64,000 nucleotides of DNA, taken from Opitutaceae bacterium (GTDB lineage Bacteria; Verrucomicrobiota; Verrucomicrobiia; Opitutales; Opitutaceae). Shown piece by piece: positions 1 to 7,119 of the stretch. The stretch spans positions 124,001 to 188,000 of the forward strand of contig JANQRT010000024.1 in NCBI GenBank assembly GCA_028284385.1, given 5' to 3'. Position 1 is the stretch's first letter. The number at the start of each line of letters is the position of its first letter. The notes beneath the pieces were generated by a model, which saw only the letters and a program-made list of their open reading frames with translations, made no database searches and was not told where the DNA came from. Made by a program: the position numbers and the translations under genes.

Positions 1-696
1 GAAAAAGCCGAGAGCCTGGGAAGAATAGGGAGTCATTGCCAAATTTTCCCTTGAATGAAAATCATAGGATTTTCGATCCACGCTAAAAAGCGTCGAGTCT
101 GGCATGGTTGCCATGTTCCAGCTCGCCAAGCTGAATTGAGGCTGATTTGCCACAAAGCCGTGTTTCCCTTCTTTCTTGGCATAGGCATTAGCGGCCTCAA
201 GGCGATCGGAGTTCCAATTAGCCACGCCAAGATAGCGAATCTTCCCCTCCTCGATAAATACCTGCAGAAAGTCGATAATTTCTTCTGGCGAGAGAGTGAG
301 ACTATCTCGATGGAGAAAGTATAAATCGATCTCGTCAACTCCCAGTACTTCAAGGCTCTTCTCTATGTCCATACGAGCGTACTCGTAGGTAACCCGGTTG
401 AAGGACTTTTCTGGCCATTCGTAAGCCATACCTTTGGTCGCCAAAACGAAGCGGTCCCGTTTGCCGGGACTCTTTCGAAGCCAGTCTCCCATAATCCGCT
501 CCACGCGCCCCCGTTCGCCTTCAATCCAGTCTGAATAGACGCGAGCTGTATCGATAAAATTGCCTCCCATATCTAAATAGCGATCGAGGAGAGCATGGCC
601 TTCAGCTTCAGACTGTTTAGTGCCAAGCGAGGCAGTTCCTAGGCAAAGACGAGTTACGTCTAATTCTGTAGTGGGTATCTTTATACGAGGAATCAT
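1..696 (-). CDS. Aldo/keto reductase, C-terminus cut off by window edge
   Basis: The reading frame stays open from ATG at 696 to base 1, giving 232 residues with no stop, so the gene continues beyond the window. The N-terminus reads MIPRIKIPTTELDVTRLCLG, followed by a GGNFIDTARVYSDW segment that holds the Asp and Tyr of the aldo/keto reductase catalytic set. A conserved Lys follows in VLATKGMAYEW and the catalytic His in DLYFLHRDS. The family has a TIM-barrel fold and carries out NADPH-dependent carbonyl reduction, usually in the cytoplasm; no signal peptide is visible. It lies 108 bases downstream of the SRPBCC gene on the same strand and could be the tail of that operon or have its own promoter. 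The substrate cannot be inferred. Confidence 0.88.
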   Translation of the reverse strand, partial: MIPRIKIPTTELDVTRLCLGTASLGTKQSEAEGHALLDRYLDMGGNFIDTARVYSDWIEGERGRVERIMGDWLRKSPGKRDRFVLATKGMAYEWPEKSFNRVTYEYARMDIEKSLEVLGVDEIDLYFLHRDSLTLSPEEIIDFLQVFIEEGKIRYLGVANWNSDRLEAANAYAKKEGKHGFVANQPQFSLASWNMATMPDSTLFSVDRKSYDFHSRENLAMTPYSSQALGFF

Positions 697-804
697 AATT
701 GCAGCGCTGATTGGATTGAGCAAAGAGGGCATGAAAAGGGATTTGCCCAGGATGTCACACAAGAAATGAAAATAAAACCCGATCGGAATCCCCGGAGCAA
801 CCCG

Positions 805-1293
805 CTATGCGCTAGCGCCTTGACTAGCGGGACTAGCATTGAATTCCTGCTGCATAAAAAGTCCTCGATAATCGAATATTCGCCTTAGACGACGACGTAC
901 GAAAATGGCGTGAACGAACTGTCCAAGAATTCCGAATGGCAGCTGGTAATGAACGCGATCAAGCATACGTACACCCTGACCATCCTCCTCGAAGCGATGA
1001 AGGTGGTGCCATAAGCGATAAGGGCCAATCCGCTGTTCATCAATAAAATAGCTAAGCGGCTCACAACGAGTGATTTCCGTTATCCAGAGTTGCTTAATTC
1101 CACGAATGGCTTCGATACGATATTCGATGATCTGTCCCGCAAACATCGGCTCTTCACCGCCACGCAGGATCTCGAACTTCAGAAAGTCAGGAGTCATTCG
1201 ATTCAAATTCTTCGCAGTACTGAAAAAGTCCCAAACCTCTTCGATGGGCTGAGGCATCCACTGCTCTCGTTCCAGCAAGTGCATAGGACTCAT
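805..1293 (-). CDS. SRPBCC-family ligand-binding protein
   Basis: A 162-residue protein of the START/Bet v1-like (SRPBCC) type. It begins LLEREQWMPQPIEEVWDFFS, the usual first strand and helix of the fold, and continues with FEILRGGEEPMFAGQIIEYR and a final long helix with basic residues (VRRRLRRIFDYR). Such proteins form a deep hydrophobic pocket for lipids or polyketide-like ligands; some are annotated as cyclase/dehydrase or cell-division inhibitor homologues. The ATG overlaps the stop of the upstream lipocalin gene as ATGA, so the two are translationally coupled. Being paired with a lipocalin suggests handling of a small hydrophobic compound. No catalytic residue can be named. Confidence 0.8.
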   Translation of the reverse strand: MSPMHLLEREQWMPQPIEEVWDFFSTAKNLNRMTPDFLKFEILRGGEEPMFAGQIIEYRIEAIRGIKQLWITEITRCEPLSYFIDEQRIGPYRLWHHLHRFEEDGQGVRMLDRVHYQLPFGILGQFVHAIFVRRRLRRIFDYRGLFMQQEFNASPASQGASA

Positions 1294-1838
1294 TTATGGG
1301 CAACTCGCTGCAGGTTGCTCAGATCGTATTCGCGCTGCTTCAATTCGCTTACGAGGCCTTCATAGCGATCATCCGAGATCGCCGATTGACGACTCATGAT
1401 CCAGGCGAGTTTCTTGTTGGGATTTCCAATAATGGTGTAATCGTATTCGTCATCTACATACACGATATAGTAAGGGGCATTTATTACTCCGAAAAATCGC
1501 ATTCGCCACTCGGCATTCGTTTTTTCGTCGTAAACCGTAGCCACAGGATTAAACGTTTTTTCGGGACCGTCGTGTCCTCCCTTACGAAAACGATAGGTGG
1601 TTAGAATCCTGCCGCCCTTGCCTATTTCATAGGACTCCGTGGCATCGAAGGCGTTTTTGTCAATAGCCGTAGGCGTGTAGCCATGCACGTACCACAAGCC
1701 CATAAAACGCTCAAGATCCACAAATTCGGCTAGCTTCTGATTTGGCTTCTCAGGGGCTCTTGGACCCAAACAACCCGAAAAAGCTAGAAGGCAGCCTATG
1801 ATAATTAGTATCGAAAATATAATTACAAAAGTTTTCAT
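1290..1838 (-). CDS. Lipocalin-family lipoprotein (Blc-like)
   Basis: A 182-residue lipocalin. The N-terminus is a lipoprotein signal: a hydrophobic stretch up to about residue 20, then the lipobox FSGC. The lipocalin signature is seen as VDLERFMGLWYVHGYTP, with the conserved G-x-W, and the second conserved block as AWIMSRQSAISDDRYEGLV. This matches bacterial outer-membrane lipocalins, which bind fatty acids or lysophospholipids and are usually stress-induced. It overlaps the MFS gene upstream and the SRPBCC gene downstream by four bases each (ATGA), so it sits inside a tightly coupled operon. The lipid ligand is inferred from the family, not from this sequence. Confidence 0.9.
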   Translation of the reverse strand: MKTFVIIFSILIIIGCLLAFSGCLGPRAPEKPNQKLAEFVDLERFMGLWYVHGYTPTAIDKNAFDATESYEIGKGGRILTTYRFRKGGHDGPEKTFNPVATVYDEKTNAEWRMRFFGVINAPYYIVYVDDEYDYTIIGNPNKKLAWIMSRQSAISDDRYEGLVSELKQREYDLSNLQRVAHK

Positions 1839-3211
1839 TTTATTTCAATTTTCCCTATTGTTTTAAGAACTAGAACTCGATTGGCTCGCAGAATGAAGTA
1901 GCATCCCACGGCAAAGAAAAGGGCCACGCCCGGTCCAAAAGTCCAGGCAATCGCCGTCTGTGTGGAGGCAGCCTGCTCCAAGGTGCCCTCCTTGAATCCG
2001 AAAAAAGAAAGCATTGCCCCTGCTCCTGCAATCCCGCCCGCGCGAGCCAGTTTCATGGCCATACGCCACAGTCCGTAATAGGCTCCAGACACTTCGGATG
2101 GGGCGTTTTCGCGATTGATCTCGATCACGTCCGAAAACATGGACTCCAAGAGTACAACGCTGGCAATCAAAGCCCCACCAACAACAGCGATAACGATCAC
2201 AGGCCATAACACGCGTTCTGGCAAAAACGGGTAGGTAAAGGCTGTCAGAAGCGTCAAGGCAGCCACTGCGAATACGCTCAAAGTTCCTTTATCGAATCGT
2301 TTGGACAACATTACCCAGCATGGCGCCGCTGCCATCAATACCAATGTGAGAACTAGTAAAACGATTCGAAACTCGTTTTCATCAAAGCCAAGCGCTCCTT
2401 TATAAAATGGAAGCGCCAGACTTCCATTAAAAGCTCGTCCTATTGAAATGAATACAAAGCCAAGGATGACGTAGACAAACAGAGGCGATCGAAAAGCTTC
2501 AGCAACAATGGAGAAGTTAAATTTATTCGATGTCGACCGCATCTCCTGATTCTTCTGGCGCCTCAATATTCCAAAAACCGAAACACAAGTGATTACGGCA
2601 GTCGAAGTGGCCAATACTCCAATCACTATACCTGTATGAGCTCGATTGACGAGCAGCGTATCAATATCTCCGCCCGCCAAGTCTTGCTCCAAAGCAAAGT
2701 CAACTAAACTTGGAGCAGCAACCCCCAACAAAAGCCCCAAAGCTCCCAGCACAAGACGCCAGCCAAAAAGATCTGTTCTTTGCTGAGCATCATCCGTCAA
2801 ATCGTTGATCAATGCTAGATGAGGCACACCTATTAGGGTCATAGCCGTATTCAAAACCAAATACCAAAAGAGCAATCGAACGAACAGAGCCGATTGAGAA
2901 CCATCTATTCCGGGCGAGTAAAGGAACGCGAAGGAAAGACCAATTAGAAGAGCTCCCGAAAAAAGATAAGGCAATCTCTTGCCAGCAACGCCTTTTGAAG
3001 GCGTCCGATCGGAAATCATCCCCATAAGAGGATCGCTAACAGCGTCCCAACCAATGGCGATAGCCAGAGCCAATCCAGCCAAAAAGGGCTCAAGTCCAGC
3101 CAGTACGTAGAGATCAAGCAAATACACCTGAAGGAGAAGCTCAACGGCGCTCATGCCGACTTCCGCAGAGCTATAGCCCGCTTTATCTTTCCGAGTAAGC
3201 GTTCTAGTCAT
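1835..3211 (-). CDS. MFS symporter of the GPH (glycoside-pentoside-hexuronide) type
   Basis: About 458 residues with some twelve hydrophobic segments. The first-loop motif GWDAVSDPLMGMISDRTPSK and the following GKRLPYL are characteristic of GPH-family cation:sugar symporters (MelB-like), which also include lipid carriers. I place the start at the ATG at 3211, because a longer frame would run 67 bases into the upstream gene and because this ATG overlaps that gene's TGA as TGATG. The alternative upstream start adds 22 residues of no obvious value. It sits between the ADP-ribosylglycohydrolase-like gene and the lipocalin, so its cargo may be the hydrophobic or glycosidic compound handled by those neighbours. 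Confidence 0.85.
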   Translation of the reverse strand: MTRTLTRKDKAGYSSAEVGMSAVELLLQVYLLDLYVLAGLEPFLAGLALAIAIGWDAVSDPLMGMISDRTPSKGVAGKRLPYLFSGALLIGLSFAFLYSPGIDGSQSALFVRLLFWYLVLNTAMTLIGVPHLALINDLTDDAQQRTDLFGWRLVLGALGLLLGVAAPSLVDFALEQDLAGGDIDTLLVNRAHTGIVIGVLATSTAVITCVSVFGILRRQKNQEMRSTSNKFNFSIVAEAFRSPLFVYVILGFVFISIGRAFNGSLALPFYKGALGFDENEFRIVLLVLTLVLMAAAPCWVMLSKRFDKGTLSVFAVAALTLLTAFTYPFLPERVLWPVIVIAVVGGALIASVVLLESMFSDVIEINRENAPSEVSGAYYGLWRMAMKLARAGGIAGAGAMLSFFGFKEGTLEQAASTQTAIAWTFGPGVALFFAVGCYFILRANRVLVLKTIGKIEIK

Positions 3212-4248
3212 CAGGAGCCAGTTGTCGCCAAACGCCGCCTGCTTGAAATAATAGGCTCCTTTAGTCCTCTGACCCAACGACCTGGAAACGCGCTCTGGCC
3301 AAAAGCGGCTCCCAACAAAGCTCCTAATAGCATCCCTCTGTGGACATTATCCCCTCCAGACATAGTGTTCTCGATCAGCGTTCGCTGCGGATCGTTGCCG
3401 TGCTTCAAAAGCAGATACAGAATGGCAGGAATTGCATTTTCAATATAACAAGCAAGCCCTACTTCCTGCTGCAAACAGCCTCGAACATCAAGATTGAGCC
3501 ACTTGTTCCACGGTCGTTTGAGCAGGAAACTATCCTGTTTTTCGATTACTCTTTCAGTCGCCAGCTTTGGCGTATCGCCAGACAAAATACATTCATAGAT
3601 ATCCAGAATCACACGAGCGCCTTCCTCCATCAACCTGCCCGGATGGAGCAAAGCCAACTGCTTTAAGGCGTGATGACGAGCGGACTCGAAATCATCCTGA
3701 TACCAGGCTAGAACGGGGAAAAGAAAACAAAGTCCACCCACATGCTTTTCCGGCTCGGCACAGGCGGATGCCCTTTCTCCTGCAGCATAATTCAGGAAAA
3801 AGGCTCTGTGACACTCCTCGACATAAGTATCGTTGTGAGTACCGGGTGTAGTCATGAATTGAATATACTTTTCAAGAAAATCCGGTTCGCTCCATCCATC
3901 GTTCGCCTCAAGAGAATTCCATAGGATGTGACATAACTTTGCGTTGAGCGTATTTTCGCCTGCGACAAGGAACTGGTGGTAGTGGATCCCTCGTTTTCCC
4001 CAAAATTGGGCTTGGGCATGCAAGATTTCACCCTTCTGATTCAAAGGCGTGTAGCTAGAACGCCACAATATGCTATCTGGATGCGGATTGATAGGCGCAA
4101 GGAAATCTTCTATCTCGCCGTAATCCCGACGTAGCGCCTCTTGATCGTAATACCAGTGCGCTGGCATGGCCAAAGCGTCTCCAATTTGCAGACCGATAAG
4201 CGAATTTCGGGACCTAATATCAGCCGCTTTCTCCGAGATAAAATTCAT
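3211..4248 (-). CDS. ADP-ribosylglycohydrolase-family protein
   Basis: A 345-residue protein with the family's two end motifs: GLQIGDALAMPAHWYYD at residues 19-35 and SGGDNVHRGMLLGALLGAAF at 297-316. Classical members (DraG, ARH1, ARH3) remove ADP-ribose from proteins with two metal ions held by Asp residues, including a GGDTD segment. Here that reads GGDNV, so the second Asp is missing. This places it in a divergent branch of the family, perhaps acting on another glycoside, and DraG-like activity should not be assumed. No signal peptide; cytoplasmic. It starts 24 bases after the SDR stop and its stop overlaps the symporter start, so it is in the same operon. Confidence 0.82.
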   Translation of the reverse strand: MNFISEKAADIRSRNSLIGLQIGDALAMPAHWYYDQEALRRDYGEIEDFLAPINPHPDSILWRSSYTPLNQKGEILHAQAQFWGKRGIHYHQFLVAGENTLNAKLCHILWNSLEANDGWSEPDFLEKYIQFMTTPGTHNDTYVEECHRAFFLNYAAGERASACAEPEKHVGGLCFLFPVLAWYQDDFESARHHALKQLALLHPGRLMEEGARVILDIYECILSGDTPKLATERVIEKQDSFLLKRPWNKWLNLDVRGCLQQEVGLACYIENAIPAILYLLLKHGNDPQRTLIENTMSGGDNVHRGMLLGALLGAAFGQSAFPGRWVRGLKEPIISSRRRLATTGS

Positions 4249-4272
4249 CGATATCCAATATTCAAGGACGTA

Positions 4273-5013
4273 TTAGCGAATCCTGCTTGCAAGTCTTGAA
4301 AGCCCGCCATCTACACCAATAATTTGCCCCGTTACCCAGCCTTGCTGCGAATCCAGTAGCCAAACAACAGCCGAAGCCACGTCATCAGGCTGACCAATTC
4401 GGCCTAAGGCATGCATTTTGCGAGACGATTCGTAGGCCGATTGACTTTTAATAATCCTACCCGAGAGGGAAGTTTCGACCAATCCTGGCGCGACCGCATT
4501 GAGACGAATGCCGTAGGACGCATAGGTGGCGGCCGAAGATCTGACTAGACCTTCCACACCTGCTTTAGCAGCCGCAATGGCGTCATGGTTGGCGTAGCCA
4601 TGACTGGCAACTGCAGAAGATATAAGGACTATCGATCCTCCCGTATTCATCATGAAACGACAAGCTGCTCTAACTACGCCGAATGAACTTGTCAAATTAC
4701 GATCTAGAGCACGTTCGAATTCGGTTCGACGAGTCATGTGAGCCGGCTTTAACAGAATTGATCCTACGCATACAGCTACTCCAGATAACTGTATATTATT
4801 ATTTTCGAGTTTCTGGAAACACGTATCGATTTCCTCCCAGTTTTCCAGGTCTACCGTAACGATGTCTTCCTCGCTTAACCCAACCACAGGAGGTGGATCA
4901 CCATCAGGTCTGATACCAGCCCAAACCCTATGTCCTCTCTCCAATAAAAGCGAACACGTTTGAGAGCCAATCCCACCCGATGCGCCGAAAACCAAAAATG
5001 TTTGTTCGCTCAT
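4273..5013 (-). CDS. Short-chain dehydrogenase/reductase with atypical active site
   Basis: A 246-residue classical-size SDR. The cofactor motif is GASGGIG at residues 10-16 and the C-terminal part has the usual N-A-V-A-P-G (residues 172-177) and the VTGQIIGVDGG ending. The catalytic Ser is S133 (VLISSAV) and the Lys is K150, but the position four before the Lys, normally the catalytic Tyr, is Ile146 (HDAIAAAKAG). The spacing Ser-12 residues-Ile is exact, so the replacement is not an alignment slip. It is the first gene of the operon running down to 805. Either it uses a different acid or it is a non-redox or specialised SDR branch. Cytoplasmic. Confidence 0.9.
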   Translation of the reverse strand: MSEQTFLVFGASGGIGSQTCSLLLERGHRVWAGIRPDGDPPPVVGLSEEDIVTVDLENWEEIDTCFQKLENNNIQLSGVAVCVGSILLKPAHMTRRTEFERALDRNLTSSFGVVRAACRFMMNTGGSIVLISSAVASHGYANHDAIAAAKAGVEGLVRSSAATYASYGIRLNAVAPGLVETSLSGRIIKSQSAYESSRKMHALGRIGQPDDVASAVVWLLDSQQGWVTGQIIGVDGGLSRLASRIR

Positions 5014-5204
5014 ACTTTATTCCCCAACCGCTAGTCTTTCCTACTCTTTAGATTTTGGATAACTTAAGATGAATATTCGAGATGGTAAACTCAAGGTTTG
5101 CAGCAGTCTTGAATCGATTTGAAATAATCCAATATCAATCCATCAAGACTTCCACTCGCTCTACGAGCATCGAATATTAGATGAAGCAGCTTGGATCCAG
5201 ATCG
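5014..5204. other. Intergenic region upstream of the SDR operon
   Basis: 191 bases between the SDR start (5013) and the end of the FG-GAP gene (5205), both on the minus strand. It should hold the promoter of the SDR operon. I see no clear -35/-10 pair, hairpin or small gene in it. Confidence 0.4.
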
Positions 5205-6371
5205 CTACCTCTCAGGATTCTCGCACCACATCACGTTGCGGCTGATGTCTCCGGCGATAACGAAATCAGTATCACCATCCTGATCCATATCAGCGGCTCG
5301 AATGTCGTAGGCAGCTTGCCCTGTCGCTACAAAATGATTGGTGAAATTTCCTTTTCCGTCATTCTCATACCACCAGACTTCAAGCGAGCCTCTGGCGCAT
5401 GTCGCAACATCCGTATCGCCATCTCCATCCATATCGAAAATTACAAGCGAATGGGGCAAACGGATTTCCATATGGATCGGCTGCAATTCCCAGTGCGGAC
5501 CTTTAAACCAAAAGACGCCATCTCCGTGGCCTCGTGAGGACACTAAATCCATTTCACCATCGCCGTCCAAGTCCGCAGGATAAATATGCGAAGCTCCCTG
5601 ATGCTCTTCATTGATAAGATGTTTGGTCCAAACTTTGGTGGGATCTTTTGGAGCCTCCCACCACGCGAAATACATTCCTTCGGGGAAGACTCCAATCTTC
5701 GCTCCGACGGCCGCATCAACACGCCCGTCCTTATTGATATCTCCAACCCCTAAATAGTGAGTGGCCCCCGGGGCGTCTCCGGATGCAAACACGTGGGGTT
5801 CCCACTTTTCAGCGACATGCGGATTATTGGGCACGCTAAACCAGACCAGAGATTCTGGATACGCGGTAGTCGGTTGCGAAGGATGCTTGGAAGTCTTAAG
5901 AGCGCTGGTAGCCAGCAAATCCAATTTACCATTCCGATCAACGTCAACCGTAACTAAACTATGAATACCAATAAGTTCTGTACTAACATTGCGAGCGATC
6001 CATTTATCCTCAAGAGGATTATCGGGCTGTTCAAACCATACGATGATGCCGGGCTCGCGATGTCTTGCTCCAATGAAATCCAGGTCCCCATCCCCGTCTA
6101 CATCGAATTCAGTGCTATGAATAAAAACGTGATCGGGGTTCTCGTGGATGACGAGCGGATTGAACTTTGGTCCGACAAATAGAATGGTCTTCGAATCGCT
6201 GCTCGCAATGACATCGGTCACTCCGTCTTTCGTAAAGTCTCCCACACTGGCAGTGCGAAGCCGGCCTTTGCCTTCATGCAGCAAGTGCTTTTTCCAACCC
6301 GAAGATCCATTGGGAAAGAGGGTTGAAAGGCAGATGAAAAGCGCAGAGAGAAAAACGGAGCAGGAGCGCAT
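5205..6371 (-). CDS. Exported FG-GAP/VCBS-repeat protein
   Basis: A 388-residue protein with an N-terminal signal peptide (hydrophobic to about residue 20) and repeated Asp-rich calcium loops: DFTKDGVTD, DVDGDGDLD, DVDRNGKLD, DINKDGRVD, DLDGDGEMD, DMDGDGDTD and DMDQDGDTD. These mark the blades of an FG-GAP/VCBS beta-propeller as in integrin alpha chains. Each blade also has an I-V-W-F or V-F-W-F type segment. Such proteins are exported and calcium-stabilised; in Verrucomicrobia and Planctomycetes they are abundant and mostly uncharacterised. A second protein of the same build is encoded at 60582-61793. No enzymatic motif is visible. Confidence 0.85.
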   Translation of the reverse strand: MRSCSVFLSALFICLSTLFPNGSSGWKKHLLHEGKGRLRTASVGDFTKDGVTDVIASSDSKTILFVGPKFNPLVIHENPDHVFIHSTEFDVDGDGDLDFIGARHREPGIIVWFEQPDNPLEDKWIARNVSTELIGIHSLVTVDVDRNGKLDLLATSALKTSKHPSQPTTAYPESLVWFSVPNNPHVAEKWEPHVFASGDAPGATHYLGVGDINKDGRVDAAVGAKIGVFPEGMYFAWWEAPKDPTKVWTKHLINEEHQGASHIYPADLDGDGEMDLVSSRGHGDGVFWFKGPHWELQPIHMEIRLPHSLVIFDMDGDGDTDVATCARGSLEVWWYENDGKGNFTNHFVATGQAAYDIRAADMDQDGDTDFVIAGDISRNVMWCENPER

Positions 6372-6477
6372 TGGTTGGCGACTTTGCTTTTAAGCTAACA
6401 GCAGCTCTATTCGGAATCGGCTACTCAATCAGTACCACTCATATGTTAATCATAACATGATGGAAGAAGAAAATAAA

Positions 6478-6502
6478 AAGCCTGCCCGAAATAGGCAGGC
6501 TT
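6478..6502 (-). terminator. Rho-independent terminator of the cytochrome b562-like gene
   Basis: A perfect 9-bp stem (AAGCCTGCC / GGCAGGCTT) with a 7-base loop. Read on the minus strand the stem is followed by GGCTTTTTATTTTC, giving a U-rich tail, so it ends transcription of the gene at 6543-6995. Confidence 0.85.
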
Positions 6503-6542
6503 CAAAGTCTGGATACAGAATTTTTCCTAGAACGAAATTCGC

Positions 6543-6995
6543 TTAATCGTCCTGAGGCTTGTATTTCTTGTGACCTTCTTTTCGAGCGTCGTTGATTTTG
6601 GCAACCAGAGCGGAAGCTTTTTCATTGTTATCCTTTTTCAAGGCGGCTGCCAACTGCTCAAGCAGCTTCACGTTTTCCTTCATCGCCTTCTGGTAGCCTT
6701 TGAGCCATTTATCCCTGTCGGCGTCGGCAACTTCCTCTACGCGCATCGGGGTCAATTCCACCGAAGCTTCAGCATGCTTGACCATGCTCATAACCAGCTT
6801 GACCGTATCCTCGTTTTTCGAGGGATCGGCCACTTGGCGACGGACTTTCCGCCAAGCCTTGTTCATGGCGTCCATTTCGTCTTCGAGAGCCGTATGTTCG
6901 TGCTTCTCGCCGTCTTCGTGACTCCCAGCGAAATTCACATAGGGAAGTAGGAGGAAAATAGAGAGAATGCTGAGTAGTAAGGATCTTCTTTTCAT
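6543..6995 (-). CDS. Cytochrome b562-like periplasmic protein
   Basis: 150 residues: a signal peptide (about residues 1-24), a short His/Glu-rich linker, then a four-helix-bundle domain. The first helix begins ALEDEMDAMNKA and the last ends ARKEGHKKYK, which match the ends of Escherichia coli cytochrome b562 (LEDNMETLN and RNAYHQKYR). The two axial haem ligands, Met and His, correspond to Met41 and His142 here. It is therefore likely to bind non-covalent haem b in the periplasm; its redox partner is unknown. It is a single-gene unit with its own strong terminator at 6478-6502. Assignment is by motif and length, not by search. Confidence 0.78.
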   Translation of the reverse strand: MKRRSLLLSILSIFLLLPYVNFAGSHEDGEKHEHTALEDEMDAMNKAWRKVRRQVADPSKNEDTVKLVMSMVKHAEASVELTPMRVEEVADADRDKWLKGYQKAMKENVKLLEQLAAALKKDNNEKASALVAKINDARKEGHKKYKPQDD

Positions 6996-7119
6996 AAGTT
7001 AGGTGTTGGAGTAGAATTTCTTTTTAAGAGCAACCTTGGACTGATTTTGTTTCAAATTGCTAAAATGAATATAGTCAAGAAAGGGTCGATTAAATAGCGA
7101 ATATGGCAACCCTCACAGT

